A stretch of DNA of 36,545 nt from a bacterium (GCA_030428785.1 JAUIEF010000032.1:1-36545), one strand, 5' to 3'; numbered from the stretch's first letter, positions 8,113 to 16,547 are shown. The notes: generated by a model from the sequence alone, not told the origin. Numbers and translations: made by a program.

Positions 8113-9659
8113 CCGTGCCGCCGGACGAGCAGGCCGCGCGCGACCCCGACGCGACGACCTCGCGCGATGCGTCGTCGACCGCCGCGCGTGCCGCGACGCG
8201 CGCGTCCGATCGCGTGGCGGGCCTCGCCGCCCCCCGCGACGACGCCGCGCTCCGCGAGGCCGACCGCCGCGTGCTGTGGCACCCGTTCACGCAGATGCGC
8301 GGCTGGATGACCGAGGACTTCCCGGTCATCCGCGCCGCCGAGGGCGCCGAGCTGATCGACGCCGACGGCAACCGCTTCCTCGACGGCGTGTCGTCGCTGT
8401 GGTGCGCGCTCCACGGACACCGTGTGCCGGAGATCGACGCGGCGGTGCGCGAGCAGCTCGACAAGGTCGCGCACTCGACGCTCCTCGGGCTCGGCGGCGA
8501 GCCGTCCATCGAGCTCGCGGAGGCGCTCGTCGACGTCGCGCCCGGCGACCTCACGCGCGTCTTCTACAGCGACAGCGGCTCCACCGCGGTCGAGATCGCG
8601 CTCAAGATGGCGTTCCAGTTCTGGCGCCAGACCGAGGGCGTCGACGCGAAGCGCACGCGCTTCCTGTGCCTCGAGGACGCGTACCACGGCGACACGATCG
8701 GCTCGGTGTCGGTGGGCGGCATCGACCTCTTCCACAGCATCTTCCGGCCGCTGCTCTTCCAGGCGACGCAGCTCCCCGTGCCGCGCGGGCCGACCGCCGA
8801 CGTGCGCGCCGCGGACACGGACCGCTGCCTCGCCGCGCTCGACGCGCTGCTCGCGCGCGAGGGCGACACCTTCGCGGCGGTCGTGCTCGAGCCGGGCGTG
8901 CAGGGCGCCGCGGGCATCCGCGTGTTCCCCGAGGGCTTCACGCGCGCGATCGTCGAGCGCTGCCGCGCGCGCGGCATCCTCGTCGTCGTCGACGAGGTCG
9001 CGACGGGCTTCGGCCGCGGCGACACGCTGTTCGCCTGTGAGCGCGAGGGCGTGGAGCCCGATCTGCTGTGCCTCGCGAAGGGCCTCTCGGGCGGCTACCT
9101 GCCGCTCGCCGCGACGCTCTCGACGGAGCGCATCTTCGACGGCTTCGGCGGCCGCTACGACGAGTTCCGCACCTTCTTCCACGGGCACACGTTCACCGGC
9201 AACGCGCTCGCGTGCGCGGCCGGCCTCGCGAGCCTGCGCCTCTGCACGGCGCCCGGCTTCCTCGAGCGGACGCGCGCGCTCACCGCGGTGCTCGCGCGCG
9301 AGCTCGCCGCGCTGCGCGACCACCCGCACGTGCTCGAGGTGCGCGGATACGGCTCGATGTTCGGCGTCGAGGTCGTGCGCTCGCGCACGGGGGGCGCCGC
9401 GGACGGCTCCCCGCGCAACACCACGGGCGGCGCGGCGAAGGGCCCGGCGACGCACGACGTCCCCGAGTGGTTCCCGACCGACACGCGCATCGGCCACCGG
9501 GTGTGCCTCGAGGCGCGCGCCCGCGGCGTCATCATCCGCCCGCTGGGCGACACCGTCGTGCTCATGCCGCCCTTCGTCACCACGGAGGCCCAGGCCGTGC
9601 GCCTGATCGACGTGTTGAAGTCGTCACTGGACGCCGCCGTGGCCGAGGTGCTCTCGTGA
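8109..9659 (+). CDS. bioA: Adenosylmethionine-8-amino-7-oxononanoate aminotransferase
   Basis: A class III PLP aminotransferase converting 8-amino-7-oxononanoate to 7,8-diaminononanoate. GTG at 8109 overlaps the bioF stop and has GGAGG 7 nt upstream, so it is preferred; this gives 516 residues, longer than the usual 430. The surplus is an Ala/Thr/Arg/Asp-rich N-terminal leader of about 50 residues before L-W-H-P-F-T-Q-M, and a linker near residue 430 rich in Gly, Ala and Thr. Other motifs: F-Y-S-D-S-G-S-T-A-V-E, V-V-D-E-V-A-T-G-F-G-R-G and the lysine K324 in L-A-K-G-L-S-G-G-Y. Whether the amino donor is SAM (BioA) or lysine (BioK-like) cannot be told by eye. A later internal start cannot be excluded. 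Confidence 0.94.
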   Translation: MTVPPDEQAARDPDATTSRDASSTAARAATRASDRVAGLAAPRDDAALREADRRVLWHPFTQMRGWMTEDFPVIRAAEGAELIDADGNRFLDGVSSLWCALHGHRVPEIDAAVREQLDKVAHSTLLGLGGEPSIELAEALVDVAPGDLTRVFYSDSGSTAVEIALKMAFQFWRQTEGVDAKRTRFLCLEDAYHGDTIGSVSVGGIDLFHSIFRPLLFQATQLPVPRGPTADVRAADTDRCLAALDALLAREGDTFAAVVLEPGVQGAAGIRVFPEGFTRAIVERCRARGILVVVDEVATGFGRGDTLFACEREGVEPDLLCLAKGLSGGYLPLAATLSTERIFDGFGGRYDEFRTFFHGHTFTGNALACAAGLASLRLCTAPGFLERTRALTAVLARELAALRDHPHVLEVRGYGSMFGVEVVRSRTGGAADGSPRNTTGGAAKGPATHDVPEWFPTDTRIGHRVCLEARARGVIIRPLGDTVVLMPPFVTTEAQAVRLIDVLKSSLDAAVAEVLS

Positions 9660-9690
9660 GCGCGTCCACCCGGGAGCTGGAGATCGTGCG

Positions 9691-10377
9691 ATGACCGGAG
9701 TGCTCGTCACGGGGACCGACACGGGTGTCGGCAAGACGTGGGTGACCTGTCGCATCGCGGAGGCTCTCCGGGAGCGCGGCCTGCGCGTCGGCGTCATGAA
9801 GCCGTGCGAGACCGGCATGGCCGGCGGCCCGACGCCCAAGGAGGCGCCGCCCGGCAGCGACGCCGAGAAGCTCGTCCGCGCGAGCGGCTGCGAGGCGCCG
9901 CTCGCCGACGTGCTGCCCTACGTGTTCAAGCTGCCCGCCGCGCCGCAGGTCGCCGCGCTCGAGGAGGGCATGACCGTCGAGTTCGACGTGCTCGAGGCGG
10001 CCTACGCGCGGCTGCGCGAGGCGCACGACGTCGTGCTCGTCGAGGGCGCCGGCGGGCTGCTCGTGCCGCTCGCGCCGGGCCTCGACTACGTGGCGCTCGC
10101 CGACAAGCTCGAGCTCGAGGTGCTCGTCGTCGCGCGCACCGGGCTCGGCACGCTCAACCACACCGCGCTCACCGACCGCGTGCTCCGCAACGCCGGCATC
10201 GCGCCCAAGGGCATCGTGCTCAACAGCCCGCGCAAGCCGCTCGGCGGCAACGACCGCGCGAACCTCAGCGCGCTCTCCTCGCTCGTCGAGACGCCGGTGC
10301 TCGCCGAGTTCCCGCACGGCGAGCCGGCGTCGGGCAGCGTCGTGCGGCCGGTGGTCGAGGCTGTCGTGGGCGGGTAG
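9691..10377 (+). CDS. bioD: Dethiobiotin synthetase
   Basis: An ATP-dependent carboxylase that closes the ureido ring of dethiobiotin from 7,8-diaminononanoate and CO2. 228 residues, the normal length. The P-loop G-T-D-T-G-V-G-K-T spans residues 8-16 with K15 binding phosphate; K-P-C-E-T-G and V-L-V-E-G-A-G-G-L-L-V-P-L are the other family motifs. The ATG at 9691 follows a CTGGAG site. It is separated from bioA by 31 nt and closes the operon, which therefore covers all four late steps; no bioC or bioH is in the window, so pimeloyl thioester must come from genes elsewhere. The gene is convergent with the NADAR-like gene, with only 29 bp between them. Confidence 0.95.
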   Translation: MTGVLVTGTDTGVGKTWVTCRIAEALRERGLRVGVMKPCETGMAGGPTPKEAPPGSDAEKLVRASGCEAPLADVLPYVFKLPAAPQVAALEEGMTVEFDVLEAAYARLREAHDVVLVEGAGGLLVPLAPGLDYVALADKLELEVLVVARTGLGTLNHTALTDRVLRNAGIAPKGIVLNSPRKPLGGNDRANLSALSSLVETPVLAEFPHGEPASGSVVRPVVEAVVGG

Positions 10378-10406
10378 GGCTGTCGGCGGTTCGTGGTCTT
10401 CACCGC

Positions 10407-10973
10407 TCACGGGAGCGGCGGATCCCGGAACGCTGTCCAGTCCATGTGTGTCGGTGTCGGCGGCCGGCCGCTCCGGAGGTCGTTCCGGATGCGGGTGAGC
10501 ATGTCGACGAACACGTCGGCGGGCAGCGACGTGGTGGGCGACTCGTCCCGTCCGGTGTCGTGGACGATCCGCTTGTCCCCCGTGTCGAGGAGGGCCTCCC
10601 GAGCCCGCTCGTCCTGGGTGAACTTCGCGCGGAGGGCCTGCTCGATCACCTCGAAGTGACCCGGGCTCCGGTAGGCGAAGCTCCGTCCAGAGGCGTGAAC
10701 GGCCTCGCACGGGTTCACGGCCGCGTTGATGGACCGCCCGCGTCGTCGCGCGCGCTTCCCGGAGAGGGCCGCGACCTCCGCTCGACGGGGATCGTCCCTC
10801 GGCAGCTTGATCGCATGGATGAACCCCTCGGCGGAGGCGTAGGTGGTGCCGTCGAAGTCGAACGGCGTCTCCGCCAGGTTCGACAAGAGATGACCCGCGG
10901 TGCTGTTGAAGACCGCATTCACCTGCACGCGCTGGCGCGCGTTCCACGCATCCTCGTCGAAGGGAACCGTCAC
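10407..10973 (-). CDS. NADAR-domain-like protein (probable N-glycosidase / ADP-ribose-processing fold)
   Basis: A 188-residue cytoplasmic protein. The GTG start at 10973 overlaps the stop of the upstream membrane-protein gene as GTGA, so the pair forms a two-gene operon. Residues 20-50 read H-L-L-S-N-L-A then Y-A-S-A-E-G-F-I-H-A-I-K, matching the NADAR pattern 'LSN ... Y.S.EH...A.K'. Later A-L-R-A-K-F-T-Q-D-E-R-A-R-E-A-L-L-D-T-G and a terminal I-R-N-D-L fit the rest of the domain. Known NADAR members (YbiA) cleave N-glycosidic bonds of riboflavin intermediates, and others remove ADP-ribose from guanine as antitoxins to DarT. No DarT-like gene is adjacent. The substrate here is open; the fold call is by motif only. 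Confidence 0.72.
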   Translation of the reverse strand: MTVPFDEDAWNARQRVQVNAVFNSTAGHLLSNLAETPFDFDGTTYASAEGFIHAIKLPRDDPRRAEVAALSGKRARRRGRSINAAVNPCEAVHASGRSFAYRSPGHFEVIEQALRAKFTQDERAREALLDTGDKRIVHDTGRDESPTTSLPADVFVDMLTRIRNDLRSGRPPTPTHMDWTAFRDPPLP

Positions 10974-11404
10974 GGCACCTCGTTCCCGCGCCGGGCGAAC
11001 CCGGGCGCATCGGCCTCCTCGAAGCGGCCGCCCGCGTCCCGGGCGGGCGTCGAGCCGCAGCCGAGGACCGCCACGAGCACCCCGACCACGAGGAGCAACG
11101 GCCAGAGGCGCACGACGAGGAGCAGGACGGCGCGGAGCACGACCAGCGCGACGGCGATCGCCACGACCGAGACGACGCCCATCATCCCGACGCTCACCAT
11201 CTGCCCCGGGTCCCAGCCGCTGGACCATCCTCCGGCCAGGCCGCCGACGACGAACGCGAGGACGAACCACCCGCACCCCGCGATGGGGGCGCCGCCGCCG
11301 CCTCCTCCGCCGCCGCCCGGGCTCCCGGAGGAACTCAGCGGTCCGAAGGTGTACCACCATGCCGTCGAACCGATCTCGAACGGGTCTGCTTCGTTGCGTG
11401 CCAT
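10970..11404 (-). CDS. Small glycine-rich membrane protein
   Basis: A 144-residue protein starting at the ATG at 11404, preceded by GGAG at 8 nt; the frame is open further upstream but that ATG fits the ribosome site. After a polar N-terminus (M-A-R-N-E-A-D-P-F-E-I-G) comes a run of nine glycines (about 30-38). Then follow three to four hydrophobic segments between about residues 45 and 120, including a W-F-V-L-A-F-V-V-G-G helix and two long Val/Leu-rich helices. The C-terminal tail is polar. I do not recognise the family. It is translationally coupled to the NADAR-like gene and carries the shared 30-bp upstream element, so it probably belongs to the kinase/sigma regulon. Confidence 0.7.
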   Translation of the reverse strand: MARNEADPFEIGSTAWWYTFGPLSSSGSPGGGGGGGGGAPIAGCGWFVLAFVVGGLAGGWSSGWDPGQMVSVGMMGVVSVVAIAVALVVLRAVLLLVVRLWPLLLVVGVLVAVLGCGSTPARDAGGRFEEADAPGFARRGNEVP

Positions 11405-11432
11405 GTCTCGTGCTCCGGTCGGGGGGCAACGG

Positions 11433-11462
11433 GGACGGCGACGTCCGTCGGCGGATGCCCGG
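11433..11462 (-). promoter_or_regulatory. Shared 30-bp element, copy 1 (upstream of the membrane protein/NADAR-like operon)
   Basis: Reads CCGGGCAT, then eight less conserved bases, then GGACGTCGCC followed by GTCC. It ends 28 nt before the ATG at 11404, the same distance as copy 2. It is the most divergent copy: the last four bases differ from the TGGA of the other three. No TANNNT box lies in this upstream region. Confidence 0.6.
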
Positions 11463-11495
11463 ATGAAACCCGGCGAACCGGCGGCCACGGGTCGC

Positions 11496-14400
11496 TCAGT
11501 ACGTGGCGGACATCTCCGCGCTCCACGCCACGTTCCCGGCGAGGTCCACCGCGCGTGCGGCGAACGTCCTCGCCGTCGGCACGCTTCCGGCCGGCGCCGA
11601 CCAGCGCGCCTCGAAGGGCGGCGCGTGGTCCACGGAGGCGAGCGTCCCGTCGACGTGGAACTCCACCCGCGCCGTGATCACGTCGTCGTCGGCCTCCGCG
11701 CGCAGGTACGCCGTCGACAGCCCGCGCCAGCTCGGCCAGTCGGAAACCTCCAGGGCGACCTCGGGGCCCTGCCCGGCGGCGTCCACCACGGAGCCGTTGA
11801 GCGCGTGCAGCAGTCCGCCCCCCGGGACCTCGTCGACGACGTAGAGCAGCCCGCCCTGCATCGCCTGCGCGCGGACGATGCCCGGCGTCTGGAACCAGAA
11901 GAACGGGTCGCGCGCGTCGAGCGAGTCGTCGGAGACGTCGTAGACGCCGACGGCCCGCGTCGACTCCTGGGCCGAGTTCGTGCTCGCGAGGCCGAGGCCC
12001 ACGGGCCCCTCGATGACCTCCAGGTCGATGAACTGGAGCGGGTTCTTCTTGTACGTCCCGAGACGCTCGAGGTCCTCGAGCTCGTCGAGGCTCCACAGCT
12101 CGTATCCGTGGTGGTAGACGACGTAGAGCCGGTCCCGTGTGGCGAACGCCGTGCGCGCGTCGATCGCGTTCTTGAGCGACTCCGTCGTGTTCCCGTTGGG
12201 CAACGTGTACGAGAGGTCCTCCCATCCCGCCGGCGTGAGCCGGAACCCGTCGAGCTGCTGCTTCGTGAGGAACACGAGGTCCGTCCCCGCGGCGAAGAAC
12301 GCGCGGGCCGGCGTGGGAGAGCAGCTCTCCTGCACGCGCTCGCCGGTGAAGCCGTCATAGGCGTTCACCTGCAGCCAGTTCGGATGGTCGGGACAGCCGC
12401 CCTTCTCGTTGGTCGACGAGGCGACGACGAACCCGTCGACGACGTCGAACGCGGAGAAGTCCCCGGTCGGGCCGCCGAGCCGGCTGCGCACGATCGGCGC
12501 GGCCGGATCGGAGAGGTCCACCACGAGCAGGCCGTCGTCCGCGCGCGACACGGCGCACAGCGGCCACTCGAAGGCGAGTCTCGTGTTGGGTCCGCCCGTC
12601 GGGACGGACGCGAGCCACGCGGGCGCCAGTCCGTTGAACGTGCTGAAGACCTCGAGCGAGCCCGTCGTCGCGACCACCACGAGTCCCCGGTCGGCGGCGA
12701 CGTCGACGGGCGTTCCCTGGACCGCCGCCGTCGCCACGATGCCGAGCGACGCGACGAGACCGCCGAGCGGGTCGGTCCCGCCGAGCAGCTCGTCGAGGTC
12801 GCCGATGCCGTCGCCGTCCGTGTCCGGATCGGCCGGATCCGTGCCGACGGAGGGCTCGGCGACGTCGGGGATGCCGTCCCCGTCCGTGTCGTCGAGGTCA
12901 TCCGCGGGCGCCAGGAACGCGGGCCCTGCGTACGCCGTGGACCCGGCGTCCCCCGTCTGCGCGTCGAACGACACGACCTTGCGGTCGACGGGCGAGAAAC
13001 CCACGACGCCCACGGTGCGGTTCGGCGGGACGGACTGGGTCCACGTCCCCTGCGAGACAGCGCGGATCGTGCCGCCTTCCCACGAGAAGCCCCAGTAGAC
13101 GGGACCGGCCGGCGGCTCGGCCCCCTTCGACAGGGCGCGTCCGAAGCGCGTGAGGTTGCGGACCGCCTGTCGACCCGGCCGGAACGCGTCCGCCAACTCG
13201 GAGAGCGGCACGTCGTCCAGCTCGTCGATCAGGCCGCCGGTCGCGTCGCGCAGGTCGTCGAGCGACCGGGCCAGGTCGTCGTCGACCGTCACGAGCTGCT
13301 TCGGGTCGTCGCACACGAGCGCGTCGAGCTTCTCGAGCGCCGTGCCGGCGAGCAGGAAGAAGTTCTTCACGCGGCTCGTGCCGGCGACGGATTCCAGGAT
13401 CGCCGTCGTGACCGTGTAGCTCTCGAAGAAGATCTTCCCCTGCGCGAGGGCCTTGTCGAGCCGCCCGCCGTCCTTGGCCTTCAGGCCCAGGCAGGACTCG
13501 GTGAAGCTCTCGCCCTCGTACCCCACCGCGAACACCTGCTTCGCCTTGTCGACCGCCTTCTGCAGCGGCTTCTTCGGCCACGAGAGGCACGCGCCGAGCA
13601 GGTCTGCCGTGGACTTCGTCGACTTGGCCAGGAGGCCGAGGTCCTTGCAGGCGCGAGACTGTCCGGCGGCCTTCTTCAGCCGCTTCCGCGCCGCGTACGC
13701 CAGCTTGTTCGCCTTGGCGATGCACTTGTCCGACTTGTCCCACCCGAACATGCTCGTCGCGAGGTCCACGCCGGCGGAGTAGAGGACCGACGCGTGGTAC
13801 GCGAGCTCCTGGTTGTCGCACTGGAGGATCTGCGGCAGCAGCTCGATGACCGCGCCGGGCGCGGGGCCGTGCCATCCCGGCGCCAGGATGCCGACGCCTG
13901 CGTCGGTCGTGATCGTGAGGCCGTCGTCGCTCACGGTCATGCCGCCGACCATGCGGAACCGGGCCGCGTCGTGGTCGAAGCTCCAGAGCGCGGACTTCGC
14001 ACCCGGCGGCAACGTCGCCCCGGTCGCGGGGTCCGGCAGGTTGGGGAAGGTCGCGGGGACCGGCACGTCGAAGCGCGACGCCCCGTCCGTCTGGATCGTG
14101 ATCACGATGGGGAGCGCGAGCCCGGCGGGGAGTCGGCCGGGCAGCCGGTCGGGCGCGACCGGCGCGACACCCACGGCGCCCCCCGGCCTCCCGTCCACGT
14201 GGTAGAGGTTGCCGGGCGGCACCTCGAGTTCGACGCGCTCGAGCTGTGCGGCGAGGCCCGGGTCCGCCTGCTCGAGGGCGGCGAGCTGCTCGGGGACCAT
14301 CCGCACGGTCGTGGGCTCCGTCTCGGAGAGCGGCACGAGGAGCTGGTCGGCGAGGGCGGGCAGGTGCACCGTCCCGACGTTCGTGACGGCGCCCGCCGTC

Positions 14401-15752
14401 GACACCCAGGCCTTGCCGACCGTGGGGTACCGGAACCCGGGCGGCGCCACGGCCGGTGCGCCGTCGATGTGCACGAACACGCGCCCCGCGGGGACCGGTT
14501 CGAGCTGGAAGCTCCCGTCCGCCTCCGTGTACGCCTCCACGCCGGGGAGGCCGTCGACCGTGACGTGCACTCCCTCGATCGGCACGTTCACGCCGCCGTC
14601 GCCGTATTCCGACGCGAGCACGCGGCCGCACAGGACGGTGTCCTCGACGGGGTCGATGGGGAGCGTGCTCCAGCGGGCCACCAACATGCCGCCCGCGATC
14701 CCGTCGCCGTCGAGGTCGGCGGGCACCCCGCGTCTGTCGTGGAGGGCGTCGCCGTCGAGCGACAGCTCCACGGTCGCGCCGGGCGGTACCGTGCCGGGCG
14801 ACGGGTACACGCTGAGGCGCAGGCCGTCGGCGGAGCAGCGCGTCCATCGGTCGGCGGGGTCCAGCGGCGTCACGGCGCCGTCCGGGTCCACGAGCGACAA
14901 CGAGACGGCGTCGCCATGGTCGCCGTCGAACGCCATCGGGTCGCTGAACGTCACGACGACCGGCCGCCGCGACGTCACGCCCGTCTCGCCGTCCGCGGGC
15001 GAGGTCCGCGCGTCGACGAGGGTGACGGGTTCGACGATCCGGCGCGGCGGTCGCACCGACCAGCGCAGACGGAGCGACGTCGTCGACGGAGCTCCGCCGA
15101 CGTCGATGCGCACGACGCCCGTCCGCTCGACGACGAGCTCCTGGATGCGGGTCGCGCGCCCCTTCTCGAAGACGTCGAGCTCCCAGTCCTCGGGGAGCGG
15201 GTCGCCCGAGAGCGCGACGCCGGGCGGATCGGGGTCCTGTCCCTTGGCGCGCGCGACGAGCCGGAGGCTCTCTCCCGCGAGGACGAACAGCTCCTCGGAG
15301 ATCGCCGCCCCGTCCACGGCGGTGCGGGCGCCGCGGCGCGCGGGCCGCTTGCCGACCCGCACGCGGTAGTCGCCCGGGGCTCCGTCCGCGGAGAGGATCT
15401 CCGCCCGGTAGGCGCCGGACGTCGGCAGCTCGACGACGGCGCGCGCGCGGCGCGACGTCCCGTCCCCGTCCTCGGCGAGCACGAGCCCCGTCCGATTGTC
15501 GAGGAACCGGACGCGCGGGCGCAGCCCCCCGCGACCGGTGACGACGACGCGCGTCCGTTCGCCCGCGAGGCCGTGCGCCACCAGGGTGTCGACGTCGTCG
15601 GATGACTCGAGTGATCCGAGGACGCGCGCCCCGGGGCCGACGGCGAGGACGTCGTCCGCCGCGGCGGGTACGACGAGCAGGAGCAGCAGGGCGACGAGCA
15701 CGCGCAGGGGAATCGACGTGCGGGCGTCGGAGCGGAGGACGGTGAACGGCAT
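11496..15752 (-). CDS. Giant secreted multidomain protein (PPC-like, Ig-like, calcium-binding repeats, propeller)
   Basis: A 1418-residue exported protein; the signal peptide is at about 15-33 (hydrophobic run ending A-A-A), and GGAG lies 8 nt before the ATG. In order: a PPC-like beta domain (~35-135), an Ig-like domain opening with T-S-P-A-D-G-E-T-G-V (~250-360, Big_5 type), a carboxypeptidase-regulatory-like domain (~390-430), and a Lys/Cys-containing helical region (~640-800). Thrombospondin-3-like calcium repeats D-T-D-G-D-G-I-P-D and D-T-D-G-D-G-I-G-D follow (~950-990), then a propeller-like region with L-V-V-D-L-S-D-P (~1000-1330) and a C-terminal Ig-like domain (~1360-1418). This looks like an adhesion or surface-layer-type protein. 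It lies downstream of the ECF sigma gene on the same strand but has its own copy of the 30-bp element. Confidence 0.82.
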   Translation of the reverse strand: MPFTVLRSDARTSIPLRVLVALLLLLVVPAAADDVLAVGPGARVLGSLESSDDVDTLVAHGLAGERTRVVVTGRGGLRPRVRFLDNRTGLVLAEDGDGTSRRARAVVELPTSGAYRAEILSADGAPGDYRVRVGKRPARRGARTAVDGAAISEELFVLAGESLRLVARAKGQDPDPPGVALSGDPLPEDWELDVFEKGRATRIQELVVERTGVVRIDVGGAPSTTSLRLRWSVRPPRRIVEPVTLVDARTSPADGETGVTSRRPVVVTFSDPMAFDGDHGDAVSLSLVDPDGAVTPLDPADRWTRCSADGLRLSVYPSPGTVPPGATVELSLDGDALHDRRGVPADLDGDGIAGGMLVARWSTLPIDPVEDTVLCGRVLASEYGDGGVNVPIEGVHVTVDGLPGVEAYTEADGSFQLEPVPAGRVFVHIDGAPAVAPPGFRYPTVGKAWVSTAGAVTNVGTVHLPALADQLLVPLSETEPTTVRMVPEQLAALEQADPGLAAQLERVELEVPPGNLYHVDGRPGGAVGVAPVAPDRLPGRLPAGLALPIVITIQTDGASRFDVPVPATFPNLPDPATGATLPPGAKSALWSFDHDAARFRMVGGMTVSDDGLTITTDAGVGILAPGWHGPAPGAVIELLPQILQCDNQELAYHASVLYSAGVDLATSMFGWDKSDKCIAKANKLAYAARKRLKKAAGQSRACKDLGLLAKSTKSTADLLGACLSWPKKPLQKAVDKAKQVFAVGYEGESFTESCLGLKAKDGGRLDKALAQGKIFFESYTVTTAILESVAGTSRVKNFFLLAGTALEKLDALVCDDPKQLVTVDDDLARSLDDLRDATGGLIDELDDVPLSELADAFRPGRQAVRNLTRFGRALSKGAEPPAGPVYWGFSWEGGTIRAVSQGTWTQSVPPNRTVGVVGFSPVDRKVVSFDAQTGDAGSTAYAGPAFLAPADDLDDTDGDGIPDVAEPSVGTDPADPDTDGDGIGDLDELLGGTDPLGGLVASLGIVATAAVQGTPVDVAADRGLVVVATTGSLEVFSTFNGLAPAWLASVPTGGPNTRLAFEWPLCAVSRADDGLLVVDLSDPAAPIVRSRLGGPTGDFSAFDVVDGFVVASSTNEKGGCPDHPNWLQVNAYDGFTGERVQESCSPTPARAFFAAGTDLVFLTKQQLDGFRLTPAGWEDLSYTLPNGNTTESLKNAIDARTAFATRDRLYVVYHHGYELWSLDELEDLERLGTYKKNPLQFIDLEVIEGPVGLGLASTNSAQESTRAVGVYDVSDDSLDARDPFFWFQTPGIVRAQAMQGGLLYVVDEVPGGGLLHALNGSVVDAAGQGPEVALEVSDWPSWRGLSTAYLRAEADDDVITARVEFHVDGTLASVDHAPPFEARWSAPAGSVPTARTFAARAVDLAGNVAWSAEMSATY

Positions 15753-15780
15753 GGCGGGATCTCCGGCTGGGGGCCGGACA

Positions 15781-15810
15781 TCCAGGCGACGTCCCGCGGC
15801 GGGTGCCCGG
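15781..15810 (-). promoter_or_regulatory. Shared 30-bp element, copy 2 (upstream of the giant secreted protein)
   Basis: Reads CCGGGCAC, eight variable bases, then GGACGTCGCCTGGA. It ends 28 nt before the ATG at 15752. The 135-bp upstream gap contains no TA dinucleotide, so a TANNNT promoter is ruled out there. Confidence 0.65.
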
Positions 15811-15848
15811 TGCGGTTCGGGCCGGCCCCCGCCGGGCGCCGCCGTCAG

Positions 15849-15863
15849 GCCCCGGCGCGGGGC
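15849..15863 (-). terminator. Hairpin after the ECF sigma gene
   Basis: GCCCCG and CGGGGC form a perfect 6-bp stem with a GCG loop, 24 nt beyond the sigma gene's stop and before the 30-bp element of the next gene. It would separate the two transcription units. No T tract. Confidence 0.4.
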
Positions 15864-15887
15864 GTCGTGCGGGACTGCTCGTCGCGC

Positions 15888-16532
15888 TCAGTCGACGGCG
15901 TCGGGCCCGGGGCGGCCGCGCGCCAGCACCTTGACGATCTCGAGCTGCGCCTTGGTGTAGAGGCGCTCGGCGGCCTGGCGCGTCGTGAGGTCGAGCGCGA
16001 CGCGCGTCTCTTCCCAGGTGCTCTCGAGGTAGACCCGCTGCACGAACACCTCCCGCAGGTCGGGTTCGAGGCCGTGGACGATCTCGTCGATCCACGCGGC
16101 GAGCTCCTTCTTCGACACGTCCTGCGAGGGGCTGTCACCGACGCCGGCCGGGTGGGCATGGGAGGCGTGCGGGTCGAAGCCGACCTCGCGCCGGCGGTCC
16201 CGCTTGTCGCGCCGGCCGTGCTTGTGCTCGTCGCGGATGACCTGCTCCGCCTTCGTCGCGAAGAGCCGCATGAGGCTCTTGTCGTCCCGCGGGACGAAGT
16301 CGTCCAGCGCGTCGAGCGTGCGGCGGAACATCTCCTGGACGACGTCGTCCACCTCGATCCACTTCGCCAGGGCGCTGCCCAGGCGCGCGGAGACGATGCG
16401 CGTCACGCGAGGGAGGTAGCGGCCCAGGAGCTCGTCCAGCGCCCCCGATTCCCCGGCCTGGTGTCGACGGAGCAGCTCCCTCGAGACGTTCTCGATGGGC
16501 GGGAGGCTGCTGCGGACCGGGTCGAAGGACAT
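15888..16532 (-). CDS. ECF-like RNA polymerase sigma factor (planctomycete kinase-linked type)
   Basis: A 214-residue sigma-70-family protein. Region 2 is visible as A-L-D-E-L-L-G-R-Y-L-P-R-V-T-R-I-V through V-D-D-V-V-Q-E-M-F (core binding and -10 recognition), and region 4 near the C-terminus as F-V-Q-R-V-Y-L-E-S-T-W-E-E-T with A-A-E-R-L-Y-T-K-A (helix-turn-helix). A charged linker (R-R-D-K-R-D-R-R) joins them. The ATG at 16532 is chosen over 16565 because a TACGAT box lies between the two. The gene is divergent from a Ser/Thr kinase gene, a pairing known in Planctomycetota and in ECF43-type systems (such as PknS/EcfP in Xanthomonas), where phosphorylation of the sigma factor replaces an anti-sigma factor. 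No anti-sigma gene is seen. Confidence 0.88.
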   Translation of the reverse strand: MSFDPVRSSLPPIENVSRELLRRHQAGESGALDELLGRYLPRVTRIVSARLGSALAKWIEVDDVVQEMFRRTLDALDDFVPRDDKSLMRLFATKAEQVIRDEHKHGRRDKRDRRREVGFDPHASHAHPAGVGDSPSQDVSKKELAAWIDEIVHGLEPDLREVFVQRVYLESTWEETRVALDLTTRQAAERLYTKAQLEIVKVLARGRPGPDAVD

Positions 16533-16541
16533 CGGCCCCGC

Positions 16542-16547
16542 ATCGTA
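16542..16547 (-). promoter_or_regulatory. Candidate -10 box TACGAT for the ECF sigma gene
   Basis: TACGAT on the minus strand within the 12-mer CGATACGATGCG, identical to that before the FG-GAP gene. Only 9 nt separate it from the ATG, so the transcript would be leaderless or nearly so. This suggests housekeeping transcription of the sigma gene. Confidence 0.45.

Noticed and set aside
10386..10406. GCGGT ... ACCGC hairpin between bioD and the NADAR-like gene as a terminator
   Set aside because: Only five pairs with an 11-nt loop, no T tract; easily due to chance.
11296..11325. CCGCCGCC/TCCTCC run as a simple-sequence repeat of interest
   Set aside because: It simply encodes the nine-glycine run of the small membrane protein on the minus strand.
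9738..15605. A plus-strand open frame of 1955 codons, and similar long frames opposite or beside real genes
   Set aside because: It runs across bioD, the NADAR-like gene and the giant secreted protein in the wrong frame or strand, with Arg/Ala/Pro-rich, low-complexity translation. Long shadow frames are expected at this GC content.
12898..16095. A minus-strand open frame of 1065 codons overlapping the giant secreted protein and the sigma gene
   Set aside because: The translation is almost wholly Arg, Gly, Pro and Ala with no domain or signal peptide; the other frame encodes recognisable domains and a signal peptide.
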